Shown: positions 44,573 through 53,718 of the stretch, one piece after another
Numbering within the stretch: position 1 is the stretch's first letter
Layout: every line of letters begins with the position of its first letter
Assembly (NCBI GenBank): GCA_000703065.1
Contig: JNLK01000001.1
Span: 1,944,001-2,008,000, forward strand
DNA from: Lachnospiraceae bacterium AC2029
GTDB lineage: Bacteria; Bacillota; Clostridia; Lachnospirales; Lachnospiraceae
Direction: 5' to 3'
Length of the DNA stretch: 64,000 nt
Program-made: the position numbers and the translations under genes
The notes under the pieces: generated by a model
The model's input: the letters and a program-made list of their open reading frames with translations, nothing else
Told to the model about the DNA's origin: nothing
Database searches by the model: none

Positions 44573-45799
44573 ATGGGAACCTTTGATCCGCAGGGACCGG
44601 AAAAAAACCCCAACCTGTATGATCGAAATAAATATTCTGCGGTGCTGGATGATCCTTCGGCACCGATCTATCCGCAGCAGGGATACGGAGGGATGCCGCA
44701 GCAGGGATACGGAGGGATGCCGCAACAGGGCTATGGCGGAATGCCATCCCGGGGACTCGGCGGAATGCCGCCCCAGGGGCTTGGCGGAATGCCGCCCCAG
44801 GGTCTCGGAGGCATGCCGAAGCAGAGCTTCGGAGGAATGATGCAGCAGGGCTACGGAGGAATGCCAAAGAGGGCTGTTGATAACTGGGATCCCCGTCAGG
44901 TTACGTCCAAGGGGATCGCGGCTACTATTCAGGAACTGGAACGTATGCGGCAGTCGATCAACAGTCGTCAGATATTCGCGTTTATCATCATGGCGCTCGC
45001 CATTATCTCTCCGCTGTTCTTCACCATGTCGGGCAGAAGGGCGGCATCGGGCGCCGGAATGATCATTATGTTCATCGGTATGATGATATCGATCGGTTTT
45101 TTTGCCGGCATTCCGAAGACGAAGAAGCGGATGAAGGCGCTTTACAAGGAGACCTTCGTACGGCAGATGCTTCAGGAGCATTTCCAGGATGTGTATTACA
45201 ACTGGGAGCAGGGAATGGAGCAGGAACTGATAAAGAATTCCGGTGTGTGCAGACTGGGAAACCGGTACTCCTCGGAAGATTATGTCAGTGCCGTGTACCG
45301 GGGGATCCGGTTCCAGCAGGCGGATGTGACGATCCAATATCATACCAGTTCGGGCAAGAGCTCACATACAACTACGTATTTTCAGGGACGGATGTTTTGC
45401 TTCCAGTATCCGGGGAAATGGAGTGATGCGGTTCAGATCCATTCGAAGAACTTCATTTATGCGGGCTCGCCTGCCAGCGGTGTTCAGAGATCGGCGTTGC
45501 AGATGGAAAGCGTGGACTTCAACAAACAGTTCACAGTGCATGCGATGATGGAGCATGATGCTTTCTATATCCTGACTCCGCAGATGATGGAACGGATCAC
45601 CGCACTGAAGCAGAGATACGGATCGATCACGATGACATTTGCCCACGGGTATCTCATGGTGGGCCTGAATTCCAAGATGGATTCCTTTGATGCGGATATG
45701 AAAAAGCCTATCGATTATCAGATGGAGAAGTCGCGGATGAATCAGGATGTACATGTGATCGAGGAGCTGATCCAGATCCTGCAGTGTATCCCGAATTAA
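44573..45799 (+). CDS. DUF3137 membrane protein with GYGGMPQQ repeats
   Basis: A 408-residue protein of unknown biochemical role. Residues about 37-100 are eight to nine imperfect repeats of G-[YLF]-GGMP-xQ. Two membrane helices (about 130-150 and 158-180) follow. The C-terminal domain (about 185-400; KETFVRQMLQEHF, GIRFQQADVTIQY, GRMFCFQYPGKW) belongs to DUF3137. DUF3137 genes commonly sit beside lemA, as here (80-nt gap). Probably part of a membrane complex with LemA. The start follows AAGGGAAGAACA. Confidence 0.8.
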   Translation: MGTFDPQGPEKNPNLYDRNKYSAVLDDPSAPIYPQQGYGGMPQQGYGGMPQQGYGGMPSRGLGGMPPQGLGGMPPQGLGGMPKQSFGGMMQQGYGGMPKRAVDNWDPRQVTSKGIAATIQELERMRQSINSRQIFAFIIMALAIISPLFFTMSGRRAASGAGMIIMFIGMMISIGFFAGIPKTKKRMKALYKETFVRQMLQEHFQDVYYNWEQGMEQELIKNSGVCRLGNRYSSEDYVSAVYRGIRFQQADVTIQYHTSSGKSSHTTTYFQGRMFCFQYPGKWSDAVQIHSKNFIYAGSPASGVQRSALQMESVDFNKQFTVHAMMEHDAFYILTPQMMERITALKQRYGSITMTFAHGYLMVGLNSKMDSFDADMKKPIDYQMEKSRMNQDVHVIEELIQILQCIPN

Positions 45800-45879
45800 G
45801 AAATGGTAGTAATTAAAAGAAGGTTATTATAGAATAGAAACACAGTGTTCCGCAGGGGATAAACAAGGAGGAATGAATT

Positions 45880-46425
45880 ATGTTATGGTGGGTACTTGGT
45901 GGTATTTTGTTATTTATCATTATTCTGATCTGTGCATGGATCGGAATGTGCAACGGGATCAGGGTCGCTGATCTGAAATGCAATGAGGCGCTTTCCGGAA
46001 TCGATGTGGCTTTGACAAAGCGTTATGACGTCCTTACAAAGATGAAGGACGTGGTAAAGGGCTATATGCAGCACGAGTTTAACACATTGACAGAGCTTGT
46101 GCGGATGAGAAGCGGAATGTCCATGGCAGAGCGTCAGAATGTCAATGGTCAGATGGATCAGCTGGCAGGACAGATCCGGATCCTTGCAGAGAATTATCCG
46201 GAGCTTCGTTCCAGCCAGAACTTCATCGAGCTTCAGAGAGCCATTGCGGATGTGGAAGAGCATCTTCAGGCTGCGCGTCGTCTGTACAATGCAAATGTTA
46301 CGGCATATAATACCAAGATCGTGACATTCCCCAGCAGCATGGCAGCGAACCATCTGGGTGCCGTGCAGAAGGAATTCTTCGTAGCTGAGGACGTAAAGCG
46401 TCAGGATGTAAATATGAGATTCTAA
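45880..46425 (+). CDS. lemA: LemA family protein
   Basis: A 181-residue protein with an N-terminal membrane helix (about 2-22), then a long helical bundle. NEALSGIDVALTKRYDVLTKM and the later NANVTAYNTKIVTFPSSMAA are LemA signatures. LemA proteins are widespread and membrane-anchored; function is not settled. It follows the DUF3137 gene and is likely in the same transcript. ATG 45880 has AAGGAGGAATGAATT upstream. It is followed by a REP-like palindrome. Confidence 0.92.
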   Translation: MLWWVLGGILLFIIILICAWIGMCNGIRVADLKCNEALSGIDVALTKRYDVLTKMKDVVKGYMQHEFNTLTELVRMRSGMSMAERQNVNGQMDQLAGQIRILAENYPELRSSQNFIELQRAIADVEEHLQAARRLYNANVTAYNTKIVTFPSSMAANHLGAVQKEFFVAEDVKRQDVNMRF

Positions 46426-46437
46426 CATAATAACAGC

Positions 46438-46503
46438 GACATAACAGAGGGACAGGTTCCACGTCACATTTTCGTGTGATACGGAACCTGTCCTTTTGTC
46501 ATG
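46438..46503. repeat. REP-like palindromic element, copy 3
   Basis: Ends GACATAACAGAGGGACAGG and CCTGTCCTTTTGTCATG, inner stem ACGTCACA/TGTGATACG. It is less perfect than copies 1 and 2. Confidence 0.8.
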
Positions 46504-46650
46504 TGACCTGGCTGTCATACCCCGTTTCCGACTGCTTTTTCCGGTCTGTCAGTCATCGTAGAATCCGAAAAACAGGGTTTTATTCCGCCCCTGATTCTGT
46601 TATACTTATATGCGGGGAATTGGGTAAATAACTAAGTGTTTTTGGTGGAT

Positions 46651-48753
46651 ATGGAGACAGCGGTAATACACAAGAGACAAACCTCAAAAATGTTGTTGGT
46701 CTGTGTTGTATGTATACTGATCAACATGGGCGGCGTTCAGCTGGTGGGTGCTTTGGAATGGCCGTTCTACCTTGACTGTGTGGGTACGGTCATCGCGGCT
46801 GCGATGTGCGGGTACCTGCCCGGTATTATTGTGGGTCTTTTTACAAACCTCATCAAAGGCATTTCAGATACAGAATCATTGTATTATGTCGTAGTCAATG
46901 CGCTGGTCGCGCTTATCGTCTACTGGTTCAGAAAAAAAGGATGGCTGAAAAAGCCCCAGGGGCTTCTGGGACTGATCTTTGCGCTGGCGGTTCTTGGCTG
47001 GCTCTACTGGATCGTGATCACTCTCGTGATGGGGGATCCGCTGACCGAAGAATCACTCTGGGAAAGTTTTATGATCGAGCTGGCGGATAAGGGCATCACG
47101 GTCTTTATTGTATCGATCCTTCTCTTCGTGCTTCCGAAACGCTTTCAGCGCTTCCTGGAGTTCCGGGGCTGGCAGCAGAAACCGCTTTCCGAGGAAGAGA
47201 ATAAGGCCGTGAAGCGGGGGCAGAACAGAAAAATGTCCCTTCGTACGAAGTTGATGTTACTGCTTTCCCTGGTCTTCGTGACCATGGGAGTGGCTTCGCT
47301 TCTGATCAGCGCCTTCCTTTACAGAGACTATACACAGAAGGAAAATGTGGACTTTGCCAAGGGAACCAGCCAGATGGTCGCAAATATGATCGACCCGAAT
47401 AAGGTCGACGAGTATATTGCCATCGGTGAGGACGCTCCCGGGTATCTGGAGACGAAGCAGCGGCTGATCAATGTGAAGGAAAGTAACTCGGTCATCGAAT
47501 TTATCTATGTATATAAGGCGGAGCCGGACGGGTTCCATGTGGTGTTCGATATCGATACCGAGGAGTATCCGGGAGATCCTCCGGGATATGTGACCGAGAT
47601 CAACGAGGAGTACGGAGATACCCGTATGAAGCTGCTGGCCGGAGAAGAGATCGAACCGGTGGAAACCATTGACCGCTGGGGACATCTCATTACGGTCCTG
47701 ACGCCTGTCAGGGATGCCGACGGGAATACCGTATGCTACGCGGGCGCCGACATTTCCATGACGACGATCTACCAGAACGAGAGAGACTTCCTGACGAAGC
47801 TGATCCTGCTCTTCATCGGGTTCTTCATCCTTTCCATGGCGGTTGCCATGTGGATCTCCGATTACAACATCATCCTGCCGATCAACTCCATGGCGGTCAG
47901 CGCCAGCAAATTTGCCTATGATGATGAGGATGCGCTGGGTGACAATGTGGAGCGGATCAGGGAGCTGGATATCCATACCGGTGATGAGATCGAGAATATG
48001 TACCAGGCTCTGTCCAAGACAACGGAGGACAGTGAACATTATGTGACTGCGCTCCGTACCAAAACAGAGACCATTTCCCAGATGCAGAACGCCCTCATCA
48101 TGGTCCTGGCGGATATGGTGGAGAGCCGTGACGAGAGCACCGGCGACCATGTCCGGAAGACGGCGGCGTATACCAGGATCATTATGGAACGTCTGAAGAA
48201 GCTTGGGTATTATACGGATCAGCTGACGGATGAATTCATGTATAACGTCGAGAACTCCGCGCCGCTGCATGATATAGGGAAGATCGCGGTATCCGACATG
48301 ATCCTGAACAAACCCGGCAAGCTGACAGAGGAAGAGTTTGAATTGATGAAGAGGCACACTACGGCGGGTGCTGAGATCATAGAGCAGGTTATCTCCACGG
48401 TACCGGATTCCGCGTATCTGAGGGAGGCGAAGAACCTGGCGGAATATCACCACGAGAAATGGAACGGCAAGGGTTATCCCCACGGTCTTTCCGGCGAGGA
48501 GATCCCGCTGTCGGCCCGGATCATGGCGGTGGCGGATGTATTCGATGCACTGGTATCCGAGCGGTGTTACAAGAAGGCATTTTCCTTCGATGATGCGATG
48601 GATATCATCCAGACGGATGCGGGAAGTCATTTTGATCCGAAGGTAGCGGAGGCCTTCCTTTCGGCAGAGCTGGAGGTAAGGCAGGTGGCGGAGCATTTTA
48701 CCGTATATAAGGTTACGAAGGGGCAGACGGAGACGTTGAGAAAGCCTCAGTAA
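46651..48753 (+). CDS. HD-GYP cyclic-di-GMP phosphodiesterase, membrane sensor
   Basis: A protein of about 700 residues. Four to five N-terminal helices (about 15-170) resemble an ECF-type membrane module. Then comes a second helix at about 205, an extracytoplasmic sensor region (about 225-385), another helix, a HAMP-like linker and a C-terminal HD-GYP domain (about 490-690). The metal HD is in APLHDIGKIAVSD, and HHEKWNGKGYPHGLSGEEIP carries the GYP motif. It should hydrolyse cyclic di-GMP. The start is uncertain: ATG 46651 is adopted, with a GTG at 46636 and later Mets possible, and no clear ribosome site for any. Confidence 0.88.
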   Translation: METAVIHKRQTSKMLLVCVVCILINMGGVQLVGALEWPFYLDCVGTVIAAAMCGYLPGIIVGLFTNLIKGISDTESLYYVVVNALVALIVYWFRKKGWLKKPQGLLGLIFALAVLGWLYWIVITLVMGDPLTEESLWESFMIELADKGITVFIVSILLFVLPKRFQRFLEFRGWQQKPLSEEENKAVKRGQNRKMSLRTKLMLLLSLVFVTMGVASLLISAFLYRDYTQKENVDFAKGTSQMVANMIDPNKVDEYIAIGEDAPGYLETKQRLINVKESNSVIEFIYVYKAEPDGFHVVFDIDTEEYPGDPPGYVTEINEEYGDTRMKLLAGEEIEPVETIDRWGHLITVLTPVRDADGNTVCYAGADISMTTIYQNERDFLTKLILLFIGFFILSMAVAMWISDYNIILPINSMAVSASKFAYDDEDALGDNVERIRELDIHTGDEIENMYQALSKTTEDSEHYVTALRTKTETISQMQNALIMVLADMVESRDESTGDHVRKTAAYTRIIMERLKKLGYYTDQLTDEFMYNVENSAPLHDIGKIAVSDMILNKPGKLTEEEFELMKRHTTAGAEIIEQVISTVPDSAYLREAKNLAEYHHEKWNGKGYPHGLSGEEIPLSARIMAVADVFDALVSERCYKKAFSFDDAMDIIQTDAGSHFDPKVAEAFLSAELEVRQVAEHFTVYKVTKGQTETLRKPQ

Positions 48754-48859
48754 AGAGGGAGAGACGGGCAAATCGGCACCTGAGCAACGATGAAAAGATA
48801 TGGGATCTACGGACAAGGCATATAGGTCATACAAGGATTTATTTAGAGGAGGAAACAAC

Positions 48860-49786
48860 ATGAAGAAGCGTTTGGTAACAAGAAGCGATTTTGACGGACT
48901 GGTTTGCGCCATGCTCCTGAGAGAGCTGGATCTGATCGGGGATATCAAGTTCGTGCATCCGAAGGATGTACAGGACGGGAAGATCGAGCTTTCCGAAAAT
49001 GATATCACCACGAACCTTCCCTTTGATAAACGTGTAGGCCTTGCCTTCGATCATCACGAAAGTGAGCTGATCCGAAATAAGAAGGAGGATTACGAGGGCA
49101 AGTACATCATCGACGGCGATGCCAAGTCGGCTGCCCGCGTGGTTTACGATTATTATGGCGGAAAGGATAGGTTCACCCGTGTATCCGAGGAGATCATGAT
49201 CGCCGTTGATAAGGGGGATAGCGCCGACTTTACCGAGGATGAGATCCTGCATCCGAAGGATTGGGTGCTGATGAACTTCCTGATGGATGCCCGGACCGGT
49301 CTGGGACGGTTCCATGATTTCCGCATTTCCAACTATGATCTCATGATGGAGCTGATCGACTACTGTGTGGATCATTCCATTGAAGAGGTTCTTGAGCTTC
49401 CGGATGTTAAGGAGCGTGTGGATATGTACTTCGATCAGCAGGAGAAATTCATCGCCCAGCTGAAGGAGGTGACCACCATCCATGACAAGGTGGCAGTGAT
49501 CGATCTTCGGAACCTGGAGACCATTTACACCGGTAACCGTTTCATGGTATATGCACTGTGGCCGGAGGTAGAGGTTTCCGTTCATGTGGCATGGGGCTTC
49601 AAGAAGCAGAATACCGCAGTCATGATCGGACGTTCCATCATCAACCGCAACTCTTCCGTGGACATTGGTGAGCTCTGCCTGTCCTACGGCGGCGGCGGAC
49701 ACCGCAAGGCAGGAACCTGCCAGCTGGACAACGATAAGGTGGACGGAGAACTGCCGAACATCATTGAGAAGCTGAACGGCAGATAG
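48860..49786 (+). CDS. DHH-family phosphoesterase (exopolyphosphatase-like)
   Basis: A 308-residue cytosolic hydrolase. RSDFDGLVCAML, LAFDHHESELI and the closing SYGGGGHRKAGTCQ are the DHH and DHHA1 motifs. Family members cleave polyphosphate, pAp, nanoRNA or related phosphoesters, and the substrate here is not clear. ATG 48860 has AGAGGAGGAAACAAC upstream; a longer in-frame start is in noncoding sequence. It differs from the other DHH protein at 31600 by lacking the long C-terminal extension. Confidence 0.85.
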   Translation: MKKRLVTRSDFDGLVCAMLLRELDLIGDIKFVHPKDVQDGKIELSENDITTNLPFDKRVGLAFDHHESELIRNKKEDYEGKYIIDGDAKSAARVVYDYYGGKDRFTRVSEEIMIAVDKGDSADFTEDEILHPKDWVLMNFLMDARTGLGRFHDFRISNYDLMMELIDYCVDHSIEEVLELPDVKERVDMYFDQQEKFIAQLKEVTTIHDKVAVIDLRNLETIYTGNRFMVYALWPEVEVSVHVAWGFKKQNTAVMIGRSIINRNSSVDIGELCLSYGGGGHRKAGTCQLDNDKVDGELPNIIEKLNGR

Positions 49787-49813
49787 AGTTGATCCCCGAA
49801 GTCGTTTTTGTGG

Positions 49814-49842
49814 TTGATTCTTTCCTGAAAAAAAGGTAGAAT
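49814..49842 (+). promoter_or_regulatory. Promoter of cysteine synthase gene
   Basis: TTGATT (49814-49819), 17 nt, TAGAAT (49837-49842), about 75 nt before the start. Confidence 0.7.
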
Positions 49843-49852
49843 ATCCATACGC

Positions 49853-49890
49853 GTCCCGGGACACGGGACTATGCATTTCCGCCTGAAATG
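49853..49890 (+). promoter_or_regulatory. Twin hairpins in the cysteine synthase 5' UTR
   Basis: GTCCCG/CGGGAC (49853-49868) and GCATTTC/GAAATGC (49871-49890) lie between the promoter and the ribosome site. They may control translation; no known riboswitch was recognised. Confidence 0.5.
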
Positions 49891-49916
49891 CGGAATAGAA
49901 AGCAGGAGAAGCAACC

Positions 49917-50846
49917 ATGGTCTGTGACAATATTCTTGCTGCCGTCGGCAGCACACCGCTCATCCGTCTGAATCATCTGACCGGACCGGAGGATGCGGAG
50001 GTTTTAGTAAAGTACGAAGGAATGAACATCGGCGGGTCCATCAAGACCCGTACGGCGCTGCAGATGATCGAGGCTGCAGAGGAAGCCGGGATCCTGAAGC
50101 CGGACTCCACCATCGTGGAGCCCACCAGCGGTAATCAGGGGATCGGTCTGGCACTGGTAGGTGCGGTCCGGGGATACCGGGTCGTGATCATCATGCCGGA
50201 TTCCGTCAGTGAGGAGCGGCGTCTCCTCATCAAGCAGTATGGTGCCGAGCTCATTCTGATCCATGATGATAATAATATCGGAGAATGTATCGACCGTTGT
50301 ATCACAACAGCCAGGAAAATGTGCGAGGATGACCCGAGATGTTTCATGCCGGATCAGTTCTCCAACCCGGAGAATGTAAAGGTACATGTTCTGCATACCG
50401 GCAGGGAGATCCTGAAAGAGGTGGATGGAAAGATCGACGGCTTTTGCTCGGGAATCGGAACCGGCGGAACCATTACGGGTATCGGTTCGGTTCTGAAGGA
50501 AGCGAATCCGGATGTTCTGATCTGGGCGGCGGAGCCGGAGCATGCGGCGATCCTGTCCGGTGGCTCCATCGGATCCCATCTGCAGATGGGCATCGGAGAC
50601 GGACTGATCCCGCCCATCCTGAACCGGGATCTGATCGGGAGGATCGAGCTTGTTTCGGATGACGAGGCTATCGAGACCACACGCCGTCTGACAGCGGAGG
50701 AGGGAATCCTCTGCGGCATCTCCAGCGGCACAAATGTATGTGTTGCGCTTCGTATGGCGAAGCTGCTGGGGAAGGGCAGACGCGTTGTCACCGTACTTCC
50801 GGATACCGGAGAGCGGTATTTCAGCACGGAGCTGTTCCGGCGATGA
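49917..50846 (+). CDS. cysK: Cysteine synthase (O-acetylserine sulfhydrylase)
   Basis: A 309-residue PLP enzyme that makes cysteine from O-acetylserine and sulfide. The PLP lysine is in GGSIKTRTAL, where the usual KDR is KTR; TSGNQGIGLA binds the substrate, and GTGGTITGIG binds the phosphate. The KTR variation and the N-terminus VCDNILAAVGSTPLIRLN fit CysK better than cystathionine synthase. Start ATG 49917 follows CAGGAGAAGCAACC. It has its own promoter, two leader hairpins and a strong terminator. Confidence 0.88.
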   Translation: MVCDNILAAVGSTPLIRLNHLTGPEDAEVLVKYEGMNIGGSIKTRTALQMIEAAEEAGILKPDSTIVEPTSGNQGIGLALVGAVRGYRVVIIMPDSVSEERRLLIKQYGAELILIHDDNNIGECIDRCITTARKMCEDDPRCFMPDQFSNPENVKVHVLHTGREILKEVDGKIDGFCSGIGTGGTITGIGSVLKEANPDVLIWAAEPEHAAILSGGSIGSHLQMGIGDGLIPPILNRDLIGRIELVSDDEAIETTRRLTAEEGILCGISSGTNVCVALRMAKLLGKGRRVVTVLPDTGERYFSTELFRR

Positions 50847-50885
50847 GCTGACGACACGGAGTCGGAGTGTCAAACTGTGATCATG

Positions 50886-50920
50886 GGGAGCGACCATTCT
50901 GCGGTCGCTCCCTGTTTTAT
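50886..50920 (+). terminator. Terminator of cysteine synthase
   Basis: GGGAGCGACC (50886) pairs with GGTCGCTCCC (50903), followed by TGTTTTAT. Confidence 0.9.
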
Positions 50921-51016
50921 ATGTAAAACGGTTGGATGTACATACAGAAGATAAGTCATGACCCGCTGCCTGCAGCGGAGTATCTGACTGACGAACTCCA
51001 TGAGGAAGGTAAGTAT

Positions 51017-51883
51017 ATGGTATTAGCTTTAATAGATTTCAGTAAAATGCTGAACTGCAGCGAGTGGCTGGGCAAGCTGATCGAGCTGGTCGTTCTGGCA
51101 GCCATCGCGATCATCGTTACGGCCATTATCCTGAAGATCGAGCGAAAATTCTTTCGTTCGCGGATTCAGCAGAAGAAGAATATTCAGGCAAGATTCACCT
51201 CGAATATCGTACGTTGGGCGATCATCGTGATCGCGGTGATCTGGGTGCTGGTCAGTGCGGAAGCAACTACAAACTTCGGTAAGGTTCTTTTCCAGGGAAC
51301 TGCGATCATCGGTGCCGTTATCGGTCTTGCCGCACAGCCGGTCATCGGTGATCTTTTTGCCGGACTCATGCTCAGTATTCACAGACCCTTTGAGATCGGA
51401 GACCGGATCGAGCTGGACAACGGCGTGCGGGGAGTTGTCATGGATATCACAGCCCGCCATATCGTAGTCCGGACCATTGATACCATTGACGCGATCATTC
51501 CAAACAGTAAGGTGAATGCCAGTGTCATCACGAACATGAGCCATAATACGAAGATCCGGTCGGCACATTTCCGGTTTAATGTGGCTTATGGTACGGATGT
51601 GGAGAAGGCGATGGAGGTGATCCGTCAGGCGGTCATTGACTGCGAGCATACAATCCCGGCATGGAAGGATACCGAGGATTACGGTCCGGTGTATTTTATC
51701 TCCTATGCGGACAGCAGTCTGGTGATGGCAACCACCATCTATTATCAGCCGACGGTTCCTTCGGAGGTTGTGATCAGCGATGTGAATCTCAGAGTGAAGA
51801 AGGGTCTTGAGGCGGCAGGCATCGAGATCCCGTTCAACTATGTAAATGTAGTCATGAAGGATGATGACATGAAGGAACAATAA
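51017..51883 (+). CDS. mscS: Small-conductance mechanosensitive channel (MscS family)
   Basis: A 288-residue membrane channel that opens under turgor stress. It has three N-terminal helices (about 18-40, 60-80, 88-125). The third is the pore helix (TAIIGAVIGLAAQPVIGDLFAGLML), and the following beta domain carries FEIGDRIELDNGVRGVV, a classic MscS motif. ATG 51017 follows GAGGAAGGT at good spacing; the in-frame region upstream has no homology. It is monocistronic after the cysK terminator. Confidence 0.92.
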   Translation: MVLALIDFSKMLNCSEWLGKLIELVVLAAIAIIVTAIILKIERKFFRSRIQQKKNIQARFTSNIVRWAIIVIAVIWVLVSAEATTNFGKVLFQGTAIIGAVIGLAAQPVIGDLFAGLMLSIHRPFEIGDRIELDNGVRGVVMDITARHIVVRTIDTIDAIIPNSKVNASVITNMSHNTKIRSAHFRFNVAYGTDVEKAMEVIRQAVIDCEHTIPAWKDTEDYGPVYFISYADSSLVMATTIYYQPTVPSEVVISDVNLRVKKGLEAAGIEIPFNYVNVVMKDDDMKEQ

Positions 51884-51983
51884 TACGAGGCAACAATGAT
51901 ACGAAGGAACAATGATATGAAGCGTTAGTGATATTTTGCACAGGGTTTTTCTATGGGGGTAGAAAAAGAAAGAGGGGTGTAAT

Positions 51984-53621
51984 ATGGAGGATCTTCAGAA
52001 TCGTATGATAGAACCGGAGCTTGTTGGCTGCTTTGAGGATGCCCTTACCTTCGGTCACATCTATGCGGTTTATCAGCCGCAGATCAATCATTCCACCGGC
52101 CGTATGGTTGGTGCTGAGGCGCTGATGCGCTGGAAGCATCCGATCTACGGGGTTCAGATGCCGGGGGATTTTATTCCCGTGCTGGAGAAGAACAATCTCA
52201 TCTATCGTGCGGACCTTCACATTTTTGAGACGGTATGTAAGTTCCAGAGAAAATGTCTGGACGAGGGGATCTCCATCATCCCCATCTCGGTGAATATGTC
52301 CCGCTATGACATTTATAATACGAATTATGTGGAGGAGATCGAGTCCATCCGGAAGAAGTATGACATTCCGGTGAAGTATCTCCGCCTGGAGATCACCGAG
52401 TCCTCGGCTATCGGCGGACGGGAGATGATCACCCGTGTGCTCAGGCAGCTGCATGACCACGGTTACACTGTGGAAATGGACGACTTCGGCAGCGGATATT
52501 CCTCTCTGAATATCCTGAAGGATCTGGATGTGGATGTGATCAAGCTGGATATGGCGTTCCTGTCCGGCGATATCGGAGGACGCGGCGGAACGATCCTGTC
52601 CTCCATCGTACAGATGACGAAGTGGCTGAACACTCCGGTCATCGCAGAGGGTGTGGAGACCATGGAGCAGGCGGATTACATGAAGAGCACCGGCTGTAAC
52701 TATATTCAGGGATATCTTTATTATAAGCCCCTTCCGGAAGAGGAATTCCTGGAGAAGATGACGCAGCTGGAACATGAACCGTTGACTCCGGCCATGCATC
52801 TTATTAAAACTTTGGATGCAGGTAAGTTCTGGGATCCGAATTCCATGGAAACCCTGATCTTCAATAACTTCGTGGGTGGTGCAGCCATTTTCACATATAA
52901 TACGGAGACGAAGGAGAAGAAGATCCTCCGGGTGAACCGAAAGTATGTGAAAGAGCTGGGTATGAACATGACTGAGCGTGATATCATCGGTAAAGATGTC
53001 TGGAGCGCCTTTGGTGAGCATGAGGAACAGAAATACGATGATATGCTACTGCGTGCCATCAAGAGCGGTGATGAGGAAATGAGTGATACCTGGCGTATCG
53101 TCACCTCTGATTGCTGCGGGCAGGATGAGATCTGCATCCGGACCTATGTACGTGAGATCGGAGAGGCCGGACAGGAGTATCTCTTCTACGCCATGGTTCA
53201 GAATATCACCGCAGCGAAGAAGCGTGATGCACAGTTACTGGAGGATGAGAACAGATACAAATCTGCATTTGAGCAGGCGAATGTCTATGCCTGGGAATAC
53301 ACCATTGCTACGAAGGAGATGCGGCCCTGCTACAGGTGTATGAGGGATCTGGGACTTCCGCCGGTGGTGAGGAACTATCCGGAACCTGCCATCGAGCAGG
53401 GAATCTTTCCTCAGGATTATGCCGATATGTACCGGGATTGGCATAAACAGCTGGAACAGGGAGTAGAGAGTATGGAGGCTATCATTCCGCTGACGGTCGG
53501 ACGGGTGCCGTTCCACGTAAGATATACACTGGAAAAGGATGAGAACGGAAAGCCGTTGAAGGCTTACGGTTCCGCGACACTGGTGGTGGATGACGTGAGC
53601 GGGAAGAAGGAAGACGATTGA
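51984..53621 (+). CDS. EAL-domain cyclic-di-GMP phosphodiesterase with PAS-like C-terminus
   Basis: A 545-residue soluble protein. The EAL domain is N-terminal (about 15-260) and looks catalytically intact: VGAEALMRWKHP, LRLEITESSA, MDDFGSGYSSL, VIKLDMAFL and PVIAEGVETMEQ. After about 270 come two segments that look like PAS folds (about 285-420 and 425-540; AKKRDAQLLEDENRYKSAFE link). No GGDEF domain and no membrane helix are seen. Putting the sensor after the EAL domain is less usual than before it. It lies next to a GGDEF protein at 53719, so the pair could set local cyclic di-GMP levels. Confidence 0.88.
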   Translation: MEDLQNRMIEPELVGCFEDALTFGHIYAVYQPQINHSTGRMVGAEALMRWKHPIYGVQMPGDFIPVLEKNNLIYRADLHIFETVCKFQRKCLDEGISIIPISVNMSRYDIYNTNYVEEIESIRKKYDIPVKYLRLEITESSAIGGREMITRVLRQLHDHGYTVEMDDFGSGYSSLNILKDLDVDVIKLDMAFLSGDIGGRGGTILSSIVQMTKWLNTPVIAEGVETMEQADYMKSTGCNYIQGYLYYKPLPEEEFLEKMTQLEHEPLTPAMHLIKTLDAGKFWDPNSMETLIFNNFVGGAAIFTYNTETKEKKILRVNRKYVKELGMNMTERDIIGKDVWSAFGEHEEQKYDDMLLRAIKSGDEEMSDTWRIVTSDCCGQDEICIRTYVREIGEAGQEYLFYAMVQNITAAKKRDAQLLEDENRYKSAFEQANVYAWEYTIATKEMRPCYRCMRDLGLPPVVRNYPEPAIEQGIFPQDYADMYRDWHKQLEQGVESMEAIIPLTVGRVPFHVRYTLEKDENGKPLKAYGSATLVVDDVSGKKEDD

Positions 53622-53718
53622 CAGTAAGAGAATGAACTGATAATGAATGCGCGGGATCTGGATCGTCTGACCGGATACTGAGCTGCGGTTGATATGGACA
53701 CTATGAGAAGGCGTGCGT

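Noticed and set aside
47257-49011. 584-residue minus-strand frame opposite the HD-GYP gene
   Set aside because: Antisense shadow; the HD-GYP and DHH motifs prove the plus-strand reading.
49843-49916. Possible T-box or SAM riboswitch before cysK
   Set aside because: Too short (about 75 nt) and lacking the conserved cores of those classes; only two simple hairpins are seen.
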